Origin: Chamaea fasciata
Lineage: Eukaryota; Chordata; Aves; Passeriformes; Sylviidae
Reading direction: 5' to 3'
Length of the DNA: 64,000 bases
Assembly (NCBI GenBank): GCA_029207755.1
Contig: JARCOQ010000005.1
Coordinates: 49,751,563-49,815,562 of the forward strand
Part shown: positions 1 to 9,402 of the stretch, in pieces
Layout: the number at the start of each line of letters is the position of its first letter
Numbering within the stretch: position 1 is the first letter of the stretch
Notes under the pieces: generated by a model
What the model saw: only the letters and a program-made list of their open reading frames with translations
Database searches by the model: none
What the model was told of the DNA's origin: nothing
Position numbers and translations under genes: made by a program

Positions 1-12
1 GCTGAAAGTCAG

Positions 13-20
13 AAGATGGC
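13..20 (+). promoter_or_regulatory. YY1-like motif AAGATGGC
   Basis: AAGATGGC is the core of the YY1 consensus. It sits about 260 bp downstream (in array orientation) of the previous unit's CpG block and is present in every unit I inspected. YY1 often binds just downstream of start sites and occurs in DXZ4 units. Here the match is 8 bases only and function is inferred. Confidence 0.25.
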
Positions 21-214
21 TTTAACATCCCTTTTCTTCACGGGCTTAACGGTCATTTTCTTGGACAACACCTCATCTAAGCTTTAAGGCCTCAGCAGAA
101 GTTTTACCATCTTTCCCATTCACTTTCTATACAATTTCTCTTAGTGGGCAATGAAGGAAATCAGTCCTATTTCATATCTGCCAATCATAGAATCACCTCT
201 TTCTTCTAGAGAAA

Positions 215-305
215 GAAAACCAAACCAAAACCAAACCGAACCAAAAAACCCCAACAAAACAACAACAACAAACCACAGAAGAAAGCAGACCAAAAAACCA
301 AACCA
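215..305. repeat. A/C-rich low-complexity block (unit 1; recurs in all 21 units)
   Basis: An almost pure A and C stretch of AAACC-like words grading into AAC words and a final AAACC run. This texture is common in bird genomes beside decayed retroelements, and the phrase TCATAGAATCA directly upstream (184-194) is also common there. Read in reverse it gives hydrophobic F/V/L/W-rich frames, which are composition artefacts and not membrane proteins. Confidence 0.8.
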
Positions 306-469
306 ACAGGTTTCTGAAACTTGCTTTGAAAGAGAAAAGCTGGATTCCAAGACTAACTGTGAAGCATCCTCCTTTGACTAGAAATGGGATTTCCCACCCC
401 AGGACACAGCAGTGCCCAGGGTAGCCCCCAAACCCTGCAGAACCCAGCTCTGCTGAGGTGGGGAGCAGC

Positions 470-487
470 TTTGGTCTCTTCTTCCAG
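470..487 (+). other. Acceptor-like pyrimidine tract with CAG
   Basis: A pyrimidine-rich run (TTGGTCTCTTCTTCCAG) ends in CAG at 487, in the form of a vertebrate 3' splice site. The next good GTAAG-type donors are at 1023 and 1094, so the implied exon would be long. This is weaker than the site ending at 1830. Confidence 0.25.
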
Positions 488-599
488 GCAGCCTGGAGCA
501 AGCACAAACAGCAGCAGACAAAGCTCACTCAAGCCCCTGGCTTCATGAGCTCCTAGGCAGAGCAACAGCAGTCATGAATATTTAATCCAAATATACTCT

Positions 600-613
600 G
601 TTGATTTATCAAC
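600..613. other. Short palindrome GTTGAT-TT-ATCAAC
   Basis: Six-base perfect arms around a 2-base centre. It contains TGATTTAT, a PBX/HOX-type word. It is intact in all units except that unit 6 alters the base right after it. Possibly a homeodomain-type binding site; low information. Confidence 0.2.
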
Positions 614-822
614 GAGTCTTTTTGGCATGACTTGAAACCTACACAATTAAATATAGTAGAGAGGATGTAGAAAGGAGTGAAATTTCAGGTCCAGAATACC
701 TTCCTTCGGTTTTGCTAGGGCTACGCAAGAAAACAGCCGCAGGAAGATAGAAGATGATCTATTAAATCAAGACCAACTTTTTTGGTGAACGTCTTGTACA
801 CAAGAAGAGAGTTTTAACGGGG

Positions 823-1026
823 ATGCCTGCTCCTTGCAAAGCACCTACATTTTATTTTAGACAAGAAGGAATACGGAGGAGATACAGTCACATTCTACTT
901 TTACTGCAGCTGAATGAGCAGCGGTCTCAGTGTTCACTGAAGAATGAGAATTGGCATTGGTTTGAAACACTCAATGAAGATGTCAATGGCATTTGCTTTT
1001 CTAAAGAACTTCTTCTGCCCGTGTAA
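823..1026 (+). other. 67-codon ATG open frame, unrecognised, probably not a gene
   Basis: It starts at a genuine ATG with G at -3 and ends in TAA that overlaps a GTAAGA donor-like word at 1023. The predicted peptide has no domain, signal peptide or repeat that I recognise. The frame is open in all 21 units (for example 3958, 7090, 10225, 60487, 63640). The only coding change I saw is Leu-to-His in unit 19; unit 20 gains an extra upstream ATG at 60481. Since the surrounding noncoding sequence is equally conserved, this shows homogenisation and not protein-level selection. Confidence 0.12.
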
Positions 1027-1059
1027 GATTTTTCTTTAAAGTGCATTTTAGGAAAAAGA

Positions 1060-1090
1060 AGAGTAATAATAATAATTAAAAAAACAAAAA
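1060..1090. repeat. (TAA)n / A-rich run
   Basis: Four TAA/AAT steps followed by A7-C-A5 in most units. Units 19 (57587-57612) and 20 (60728-60757) have longer A runs ending in CC, the only units with an indel here. This links them as recent relatives. Confidence 0.7.
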
Positions 1091-1830
1091 TCAGTAAGAC
1101 CCCAAAATCCACGAGAAGTATTTTTGGAGCTGCCATCAACAATCCATAGCCTTAAGTCCAGCCACAGAACAGAAGCAGCTCCAGTGACTCAGCCACGTCA
1201 CCTGAGTTCCAGTAGCCTCGAATGCACTGAAGGCATTGTGTCTTGCTTCATTGGGTACTATGTTGCACTGTACGGAAGTCTATCAAAGCCAACTGAATGA
1301 AATGAACAATTCTTTCTATTTCAAGAAGGAAAAGCACTTGACCAGGAAATACAGAAGAAGACTGGACAGAGATTGGTAAATAAGGCAAGACTGCAGCACC
1401 CCTTGCTAAAACACCAAATGAACACCTGCAAAACACAGAAAAAAGTCTGCCTTCTTCTTTTATCGTCGCTAAAGTGGACAGTCTACCTGCTTCCTGGGTC
1501 CAAACATAGTTCAAACTGCAAATTGTTCGTTTGTTTCAACTGCACGGTGAAGAATCCTCAGCAAACCATGCCCTGCTCCATTTATGATCAACGTATTCTT
1601 GTTCGGCTTCTTGGGAAAGTTTCCAAGGAGATTTTCATCATATTGGTCGTGATGAAATACTAAAGAAACCACCCAGGAATCGCATTTTCTAACTACAGAA
1701 CTGCTCCTGACATCTGTAGCAAAATTTCATTTGCTTTTCTTTGTCCTCTAATGCACCCATTAATATTGGTCACTTAACCACACTGAGCTCTCTTAACTTG
1801 CACTTGCACTTTCGGTTTCTTTTTTTCCAG

Positions 1831-1994
1831 CTTGATGCTGCCTCAGAAACGATGTCTGTAGGAGCTGCACGTTAGACAGGCACGTCAGCTCTTCAGAAAG
1901 TGGAGGCTGTAAGGATTAAAAGGGACTCTCTCAAGTGGAAGGCAGGATTCTGGCTTGCAGGGCTGCTGTCCATGCTCAGAAGGACAGCAGCAAG
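1831..1994 (+). ncRNA. Candidate internal exon of a noncoding transcript
   Basis: The 164-bp segment is preceded by a branch-like CTTAAC (1792-1797), a pyrimidine tract and TTTTTTTCCAG ending at 1830. It is followed by CAAG|GTAACA with GT at 1995; a second AAG|GTAAAA lies at 2017. All three forward frames contain stops, so any RNA would be noncoding here. The arrangement recurs in every complete unit (for example the exon begins at 4966 in unit 2). In units 9, 12, 13, 15 and 17-20 the branch-like word becomes CTTCAC, still a possible branch site; the T-run is also one longer, except in unit 17. Splicing is inferred, not shown. Confidence 0.35.
1962..1991 (+). other. Perfect 10-bp hairpin next to the candidate splice donor
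   Basis: Arms GCTGCTGTCC (1962-1971) and GGACAGCAGC (1982-1991) are exact reverse complements around the 10-base loop ATGCTCAGAA. Only three bases (AAG) separate the stem from GT at 1995. I found no disrupted copy in the complete units. The stem is too short for a microRNA precursor. A structure that regulates or masks the donor is possible. Confidence 0.5.
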
Positions 1995-2088
1995 GTAACA
2001 CTCAGCTGTTCTTAAGGTAAAATTCAAGCTTCCTGCCTTAGAAAGAAGGCTAAGTTTTTACCTCAGCTCTACCCTCTCCAAGTTCTAG

Positions 2089-2090
<2 letters not shown>

Positions 2091-2126
<36 letters not shown>
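2091..2126 (+). repeat. Poly(A) tract, 36 bases in unit 1
   Basis: Uninterrupted A run after CTAGGC. Across units 1-20 the lengths are 36, 34, 36, 35, 26, 35, 34, 32, 54, 36, 32, 55, 4+G+47, 52, 38, 54, 49, 38+GT+13, 42 and 49. No AATAAA lies closely upstream and I found no flanking duplication, so a retroposed origin is possible but unproven. The tract coincides with a haplotype switch between units 9 and 12 and may act as a recombination or slippage hotspot. Confidence 0.9.
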
Positions 2127-2129
<3 letters not shown>

Positions 2130-2223
2130 TGGTGTCTTCACGCCCTCAAGCTTTTCTCCATCCTTTTTTTTTGACCCTAATTGCTCCTCCACTCGCCGTG
2201 ATGCTTTTGGTTGCATGAGATAG

Positions 2224-2250
2224 GGGCTGCCTGGGTCACAGGAGCAGCCC
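2224..2250. other. Hairpin GGGCTGC...GCAGCCC
   Basis: Seven-base perfect arms (2224-2230, 2244-2250) around a 13-base spacer, with an overlapping CCTGGG/CCCAGG pairing. It lies between the T9 run and the CpG block and is present in each complete unit. Confidence 0.35.
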
Positions 2251-2585
2251 AGGGAAGCAGGAGGCACGGAAGGAAAAGCGGAGGGCAACAGGCAGAAGCC
2301 ATTTCCAAAGCGCTTTCCGTCTTGAATGCTGCCAAGACAAAGCACACCCTGTGCTTTCTGGATGGAGCTCGAGCACCTCAGCAATGAGCCGAATGTTTAG
2401 GCTGCAGACACCGGGGCTTGCTATCCCTGCTTCTCCTTTGCCTCGGTGTATTTTACACAAGCAGGCAATGAACGCAACCAGGTGCCTACAACCAGAGCAG
2501 GCACGGCAACAGTTCAGCCACATCCAATTTAACCTCAGCGGAGAAGGAGAAGCGCCAAAGCAGCAGCGAGTACCGCAAAACCACC

Positions 2586-2599
2586 GCATCAGGGGGAAC
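2586..2599 (+). promoter_or_regulatory. Weak CTCF-like word
   Basis: GCATCAGGGGGAAC retains the AGGGGG core of the CTCF consensus but mismatches several flanking positions. It is noted because DXZ4-type macrosatellites carry one CTCF site per unit. Confidence 0.12.
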
Positions 2600-2784
2600 G
2601 CCAAACATGTCTTTGGTGATTTCTACTGCAGGGACACGGTCACACTTGTCTGTGCGGTGCAACCACCAAGGGTTTCTATCCTCCTCTCCCGAAAAAACGA
2701 GTGCTACGCTTTGGTTTTGCCCGGCACTGAGAGGCTGCGCTGGTAGCTTGCCGAGCTTCCCTAGCTCGCCGCAGTTCACGCGCC

Positions 2785-2849
2785 TTACGTAGATGACGCA
2801 GCAGAGGCTATTCAGGAAAGTTAGCGTAGGTTACGCAATCGACGTAAAT
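2785..2849 (+). promoter_or_regulatory. Cluster of four bZIP-type sites
   Basis: Within 65 bp: TTACGTAG (2785-2792, PAR/CREB type), ATGACGCAGCA (2793-2803, RTGACNNNGCR), GTTACGCAAT (2830-2839, RTTRYGCAAY) and GACGTAAAT (2841-2849). Each word contains CpG and all are unchanged in the copies inspected. They could bind ATF/CREB, MAF/NRF2 and C/EBP families; the factors are inferred from consensus words only. Confidence 0.4.
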
Positions 2850-2889
2850 CGCCTCGGCTGCCCAAGTTCCCTGGCGGATCGGGATTGCT

Positions 2890-2904
2890 GGTGCCCAGGG
2901 CAAC
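2890..2904 (+). promoter_or_regulatory. RFX X-box-like imperfect palindrome
   Basis: GGTGCCCAGGGCAAC has one perfect half-site (GGCAAC, reverse GTTGCC) and one imperfect half. X-box elements near start sites bind RFX factors in ciliary and MHC class II promoters. The motif lies at the downstream edge of the CpG block. Confidence 0.3.
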
Positions 2905-3135
2905 TGTTTTTTTTCCTAAGGTTCAAAGCAAGAAGCTAGAGGAGGAAGTTCTGCTAAAAAATCCAAACATCAGCGGAGCTGGCAGACTTAGACCAAAAGC
3001 AGAACAAGCTGAAAAGATGCTCGGTGTTCCAAGCTGCACACTTCGATTTTCAAGCAGAGAAAGAAGGACAAAAAAGAAAAAAAATATTCTTAGCACCCTG
3101 ATGAAACATTCACTACCAACTACAGATACTGGGAG

Positions 3136-5223
3136 GCTGAAAGTCAGAAGATGGCTTTAACATCCCTTTTCTTCACGGGCTTAACGATCATTTTCTTGGA
3201 CAACACCTCATCTAAGCTTTAAGGCCTTAGCAGAAGTTTTACCATCTTTCCCATTCACTTTCTATACAATTTCTCTTAGTGGGCAATGAAGGAAATCAGT
3301 CCTATTTCATATCTGCCAATCATAGAATCACCTCTTTCTTCTAGAGAAAGAAAACCAAACCAAAACCAAACCAAACCAAAAAACCCCAACAAAACAACAA
3401 CAACAAACCACAGAAGAAAGCAGACAAAAAAACCAAACCAACAGGTTTCTGAAACTTGCTTTGAAAGAGAAAAGCTGGATTCCAAGACTAACTGTGAAGC
3501 ATCCTCCTTTGACTAGAAATGGGATTTCCCACCCCAGGACACAGCAGTGCCCAGGGTAGCCCCCAAACCCTGCAGAACCCAGCTCTGCTGAGGTGGGGAG
3601 CAGCTTTGGTCTCTTCTTCCAGGCAGCCTGGAGCAAGCACAAACAGCAGCAGACAAAGCTCACCCAAGCCCCTGGCTTCATGAGCTCCTAGGCAGAGCAA
3701 CAGCAGTCATGAATATTTAATCCAAATATACTCTGTTGATTTATCAACGAGTCTTTTTGGCATGACTTGAAACCTACACAATTAAATATAGTAGAGAGGA
3801 TGTAGAAAGGAGTGAAATTTCAGGTCCAGAATACCTTCCTTCGGTTTTGCTAGGGCTACGCAAGAAAACAGCCGCAGGAAGATAGAAGATGATCTATTAA
3901 ATCAAGACCAACTTTTTTGGTGAACATCTTGTACACAAGAAGAGAGTTTTAACGGGGATGCCTGCTCCTTGCAAAGCACCTACATTTTATTTTAGACAAG
4001 AAGGAATACGGAGGAGATACAGTCACATTCTACTTTTACTGCAGCTGAATGAGCAGCGGTCTCAGTGTTCACTGAAGAATGAGAATTGGCATTGGTTTGA
4101 AACACTCAATGAAGATGTCAATGGCATTTGCTTTTCTAAAGAACTTCTTCTGCCCGTGTAAGATTTTTCTTTAAAGTGCATTTTAGGAAAAAGAAGAGTA
4201 ATAATAATAATTAAAAAAACAAAAATCAGTAAGACCCCAAAATCCACGAGAAGTATTTTTGGAGCTGCCATCAACAATCCATAGCCTTAAGTCCAGCCAC
4301 AGAACAGAAGCAGCTCCAGTGACTCAGCCACGTCACCTGAGTTCCAGTAGCCTCGAATGCACTGAAGGCATTGTGTCTTGCTTCATTGGGTACTATGTTG
4401 CACTGTACGGAAGTCTATCAAAGCCAACTGAATGAAATGAACAATTCTTTCTATTTCAAGAAGGAAAAGCACTTGACCAGGAAATACAGAAGAAGACTGG
4501 ACAGAGATTGGTAAATAAGGCAAGACTGCAGCACCCCTTGCTAAAACACCAAATGAACACCTGCAAAACACAGAAAAAAGTCTGCCTTCTTCTTTTATCG
4601 TCGCTAAAGTGGACAGTCTACCTGCTTCCTGGGTCCAAACATAGTTCAAACTGCAAATTGTTCGTTTGTTTCAACTGCACGGTGAAGAATCCTCAGCAAA
4701 CCATGCCCTGCTCCATTTATGATCAACGTATTCTTGTTCGGCTTCTTGGGAAAGTTTCCAAGGAGATTTTCATCATATTGGTCGTGATGAAATACTAAAG
4801 AAACCACCCAGGAATCGCATTTTCTAACTACAGAACTGCTCCTGACATCTGTAGCAAAATTTCATTTGCTTTTCTTTGTCCTCTAATGCACCCATTAATA
4901 TTGGTCACTTAACCACACTGAGCTCTCTTAACTTGCACTTGCACTTTCGGTTTCTTTTTTTCCAGCTTGATGCTGCCTCAGAAACGATGTCTGTAGGAGC
5001 TGCACGTTAGACAGGCACGTCAGCTCTTCAGAAAGTGGAGGCTGTAAGGATTAAAAGGGACTCTCTCAAGTGGAAGGCAGGATTCTGGCTTGCAGGGCTG
5101 CTGTCCATGCTCAGAAGGACAGCAGCAAGGTAACACTCAGCTGTTCTTAAGGTAAAATTCAAGCTTCCTGCCTTAGAAAGAAGGCTAAGTTTTTACCTCA
5201 GCTCTACCCTCTCCAAGTTCTAG

Positions 5224-5262
<39 letters not shown>

Positions 5263-6267
5263 TGGTGTCTTCACGCCCTCAAGCTTTTCTCCATCCTTTT
5301 TTTTTGACCCTAATTGCTCCTCCACTCGCCGTGATGCTTTTGGTTGCATGAGATAGGGGCTGCCTGGGTCACAGGAGCAGCCCAGGGAAGCAGGAGGCAC
5401 GGAAGGAAAAGCGGAGGGCAACAGGCAGAAGCCATTTCCAAAGCGCTTTCCGTCTTGAATGCTGCCAAGACAAAGCACACCCTGTGCTTTCTGGATGGAG
5501 CTCGAGCACCTCAGCAATGAGCCGAATGTTTAGGCTGCAGACACCGGGGCTTGCTATCCCTGCTTCTCCTTTGCCTCGGTGTATTTTACACAAGCAGGCA
5601 ATGAACGCAACCAGGTGCCTACAACCAGAGCAGGCACGGCAACAGTTCAGCCACATCCAATTTAACCTCAGCGGAGAAGGAGAAGCGCTAAAGCAGCAGC
5701 GAGTACCGCAAAACCACCGCATCAGGGGGAACGCCAAACATGTCTTTGGTGATTTCTACTGCAGGGACACGGTCACACTTGTCTGTGCGGTGCAACCACC
5801 AAGGGTTTCTATCCTCCTCTCCCGAAAAAACGAGTGCTACGCTTTGGTTTTGCCCGGCACTGAGAGGCTGCGCTGGTAGCTTGCCGAGCTTCCCTAGCTC
5901 GCCGCAGTTCACGCGCCTTACGTAGATGACGCAGCAGAGGCTATTCAGGAAAGTTAGCGTAGGTTACGCAATCGACGTAAATCGCCTCGGCTGCCCAAGT
6001 TCCCTGGCGGATCGGGATTGCTGGTGCCCAGGGCAACTGTTTTTTTTCCTAAGGTTCAAAGCAAGAAGCTAGAGGAGGAAGTTCTGCTAAAAAATCCAAA
6101 CATCAGCGGAGCTGGCAGACTTAGACCAAAAGCAGAACAAGCTGAAAAGATGCTCGGTGTTCCAAGCTGCACACTTCGATTTTCAAGCAGAGAAAGAAGG
6201 ACAAAAAAGAAAAAAATATTCTTAGCACCCTGATGAAACATTCACTACCAACTACAGATACTGGGAG
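3136..6267 (+). repeat. Array unit 2
   Basis: 3132 bp, poly(A) 34 (5226-5259). States: 52A, 93T, 238A, 291A, 430A, 529C, 791A, 2556T, 2630A, 3005C. One A is missing from the A-run near 6210. This breaks the reading frame that spans the unit boundary in other copies, which argues against that frame being a protein. Confidence 0.97.
5654..6018 (+). promoter_or_regulatory. CpG block, unit 2
   Basis: Same element as in unit 1 with 2556T, 2630A; CpG words unchanged. Confidence 0.5.
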
Positions 6268-8355
6268 GCTGAAAGTCAGAAGATGGCTTTAACATCCCTT
6301 TTCTTCACGGGCTTAACGGTCATTTTCTTGGACAACACCTCATCTAAGCTTTAAGGCCTCAGCAGAAGTTTTACCATCTTTCCCATTCACTTTCTATACA
6401 ATTTCTCTTAGTGGGCAATGAAGGAAATCAGTCCTATTTCATATCTGCCAATCATAGAATCACCTCTTTCTTCTAGAGAAAGAAAACCAAACCAAAACCA
6501 AACCGAACCAAAAAACCCCAACAAAACAACAACAACAAACCACAGAAGAAAGCAGACCAAAAAACCAAACCAACAGGTTTCTGAAACTTGCTTTGAAAGA
6601 GAAAAGCTGGATTCCAAGACTAACTGTGAAGCATCCTCCTTTGACTAGAAATGGGATTTCCCACCCCAGGACACAGCAGTGCCCAGGGTAGCCCCCAAAC
6701 CCTGCAGAACCCAGCTCTGCTGAGGTGGGGAGCAGCTTTGGTCTCTTCTTCCAGGCAGCCTGGAGCAAGCACAAACAGCAGCAGACAAAGCTCACTCAAG
6801 CCCCTGGCTTCATGAGCTCCTAGGCAGAGCAACAGCAGTCATGAATATTTAATCCAAATATACTCTGTTGATTTATCAACGAGTCTTTTTGGCATGACTT
6901 GAAACCTACACAATTAAATATAGTAGAGAGGATGTAGAAAGGAGTGAAATTTCAGGTCCAGAATACCTTCCTTCGGTTTTGCTAGGGCTACGCAAGAAAA
7001 CAGCCGCAGGAAGATAGAAGATGATCTATTAAATCAAGACCAACTTTTTTGGTGAACGTCTTGTACACAAGAAGAGAGTTTTAACGGGGATGCCTGCTCC
7101 TTGCAAAGCACCTACATTTTATTTTAGACAAGAAGGAATACGGAGGAGATACAGTCACATTCTACTTTTACTGCAGCTGAATGAGCAGCGGTCTCAGTGT
7201 TCACTGAAGAATGAGAATTGGCATTGGTTTGAAACACTCAATGAAGATGTCAATGGCATTTGCTTTTCTAAAGAACTTCTTCTGCCCGTGTAAGATTTTT
7301 CTTTAAAGTGCATTTTAGGAAAAAGAAGAGTAATAATAATAATTAAAAAAACAAAAATCAGTAAGACCCCAAAATCCACGAGAAGTATTTTTGGAGCTGC
7401 CATCAACAATCCATAGCCTTAAGTCCAGCCACAGAACAGAAGCAGCTCCAGTGACTCAGCCACGTCACCTGAGTTCCAGTAGCCTCGAATGCACTGAAGG
7501 CATTGTGTCTTGCTTCATTGGGTACTATGTTGCACTGTACGGAAGTCTATCAAAGCCAACTGAATGAAATGAACAATTCTTTCTATTTCAAGAAGGAAAA
7601 GCACTTGACCAGGAAATACAGAAGAAGACTGGACAGAGATTGGTAAATAAGGCAAGACTGCAGCACCCCTTGCTAAAACACCAAATGAACACCTGCAAAA
7701 CACAGAAAAAAGTCTGCCTTCTTCTTTTATCGTCGCTAAAGTGGACAGTCTACCTGCTTCCTGGGTCCAAACATAGTTCAAACTGCAAATTGTTCGTTTG
7801 TTTCAACTGCACGGTGAAGAATCCTCAGCAAACCATGCCCTGCTCCATTTATGATCAACGTATTCTTGTTCGGCTTCTTGGGAAAGTTTCCAAGGAGATT
7901 TTCATCATATTGGTCGTGATGAAATACTAAAGAAACCACCCAGGAATCGCATTTTCTAACTACAGAACTGCTCCTGACATCTGTAGCAAAATTTCATTTG
8001 CTTTTCTTTGTCCTCTAATGCACCCATTAATATTGGTCACTTAACCACACTGAGCTCTCTTAACTTGCACTTGCACTTTCGGTTTCTTTTTTTCCAGCTT
8101 GATGCTGCCTCAGAAACGATGTCTGTAGGAGCTGCACGTTAGACAGGCACGTCAGCTCTTCAGAAAGTGGAGGCTGTAAGGATTAAAAGGGACTCTCTCA
8201 AGTGGAAGGCAGGATTCTGGCTTGCAGGGCTGCTGTCCATGCTCAGAAGGACAGCAGCAAGGTAACACTCAGCTGTTCTTAAGGTAAAATTCAAGCTTCC
8301 TGCCTTAGAAAGAAGGCTAAGTTTTTACCTCAGCTCTACCCTCTCCAAGTTCTAG

Positions 8356-8396
<41 letters not shown>

Positions 8397-9402
8397 TGGT
8401 GTCTTCACGCCCTCAAGCTTTTCTCCATCCTTTTTTTTTGACCCTAATTGCTCCTCCACTCGCCGTGATGCTTTTGGTTGCATGAGATAGGGGCTGCCTG
8501 GGTCACAGGAGCAGCCCAGGGAAGCAGGAGGCACGGAAGGAAAAGCGGAGGGCAACAGGCAGAAGCCATTTCCAAAGCGCTTTCCGTCTTGAATGCTGCC
8601 AAGACAAAGCACACCCTGTGCTTTCTGGATGGAGCTCGAGCACCTCAGCAATGAGCCGAATGTTTAGGCTGCAGACACCGGGGCTTGCTATCCCTGCTTC
8701 TCCTTTGCCTCGGTGTATTTTACACAAGCAGGCAATGAACGCAACCAGGTGCCTACAACCAGAGCAGGCACGGCAACAGTTCAGCCACATCCAATTTAAC
8801 CTCAGCGGAGAAGGAGAAGCGCTAAAGCAGCAGCGAGTACCGCAAAACCACCGCATCAGGGGGAACGCCAAACATGTCTTTGGTGATTTCTACTGCTGGG
8901 ACACGGTCACACTTGTCTGTGCGGTGCAACCACCAAGGGTTTCTATCCTCCTCTCCCGAAAAAACGAGTGCTACGCTTTGGTTTTGCCCGGCACTGAGAG
9001 GCTGCGCTGGTAGCTTGCCGAGCTTCCCTAGCTCGCCGCAGTTCACGCGCCTTACGTAGATGACGCAGCAGAGGCTATTCAGGAAAGTTAGCGTAGGTTA
9101 CGCAATCGACGTAAATCGCCTCGGCTGCCCAAGTTCCCTGGCGGATCGGGATTGCTGGTGCCCAGGGCAACTGTTTTTTTTCCTAAGGTTCAAAGCAAGA
9201 AGCTAGAGGAGGAAGTTCTGCTAAAAAATCCAAACATCAGCGGAGCTGGCAGACTTAGACCAAAAGCAGAACAAGCTGAAAAGATGCTCGGTGTTCCAAG
9301 CTGCACACTTCGATTTTCAAGCAGAGAAAGAAGGACAAAAAAGAAAAAAAATATTCTTAGCACCCTGATGAAACATTCACTACCAACTACAGATACTGGG
9401 AG
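6268..9402 (+). repeat. Array unit 3
   Basis: 3135 bp, poly(A) 36 (8358-8393). It carries 52G, 93C, 238G, 291C, 529T and 791G exactly like unit 1, but 2556T and 2630T at its 3' end. It is therefore a near-copy of unit 1 with a different CpG-block haplotype. Confidence 0.97.
8788..9152 (+). promoter_or_regulatory. CpG block, unit 3
   Basis: 2556T, 2630T haplotype; CpG words unchanged. Confidence 0.5.

Larger units (their letters stand above)
2521..2885 (+). promoter_or_regulatory. CpG island-like promoter candidate (unit 1)
   Basis: By hand count this 365-bp block holds about 28 CpG dinucleotides, against roughly two per 60 bases just upstream and fewer in the unit body. It contains bZIP-type words TTACGTAG (2785), ATGACGCAGCA (2793, fits the NRF2/MAF antioxidant element), GTTACGCAAT (2830, fits C/EBP) and GACGTAAAT (2841). 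A near-palindromic RFX-like GGTGCCCAGGGCAAC lies at 2890-2904. There is no TATA box in the block. CpG-rich TATA-less composition with clustered sites is typical of vertebrate promoters. Direction (+) is inferred from the downstream splice-like signals; bidirectional activity is equally possible. Confidence 0.5.
1..3135 (+). repeat. Array unit 1 (reference copy)
   Basis: 3135 bp, poly(A) 36 (2091-2126). States: 52G, 93C, CAATTT, 238G, 291C, 430A, 529T, 694G, 791G, 1752T, T7, T9, no A-insertion, 2556C, 2630A, 3005C. It shares the otherwise unseen 93C and 529T with unit 3 only. The + orientation is chosen so that the candidate splice sites and CpG block read forward. Confidence 0.97.

Noticed and set aside
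472..500. Decayed CR1 retroelement fragment
   Set aside because: GGTCTCTTCT-TCCAGG resembles a phrase seen in avian CR1 3' regions, but the match is too short and the following sequence does not continue; a repeat-library search would decide.
141..528. Hydrophobic reverse-strand frames resembling small membrane proteins
   Set aside because: They are the complement of the A/C-rich low-complexity block, so F/V/W/L/C richness is a composition effect; starts are often non-ATG.
851..856. Reverse-strand AATAAA as the end of an antisense transcript
   Set aside because: A lone hexamer in AT-rich sequence about 2 kb from the island, without further evidence.
1373..1663. 96-codon forward frame
   Set aside because: It begins at TTG (GCA-bearing variants in units 19-20 do not help) and has no recognisable domain; its persistence matches that of adjacent noncoding sequence.
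2050..2126. Retroposed cDNA with poly(A) tail
   Set aside because: No AATAAA near the tract, no recognisable parent gene and no visible flanking target duplication.
2606..2616. p53-type half-site AAACATGTCT
   Set aside because: Only one half-site is present; isolated halves are common by chance.
2351..2746. 131-codon forward frame across the CpG block
   Set aside because: It begins at GTG, has no recognisable domain and is truncated in units 12-19 by a single inserted A.
2885..3160. 91-codon basic frame spanning the unit boundary
   Set aside because: It begins at TTG and is frameshifted by one missing A in unit 2; its Lys/Arg richness comes from the purine-rich tract.
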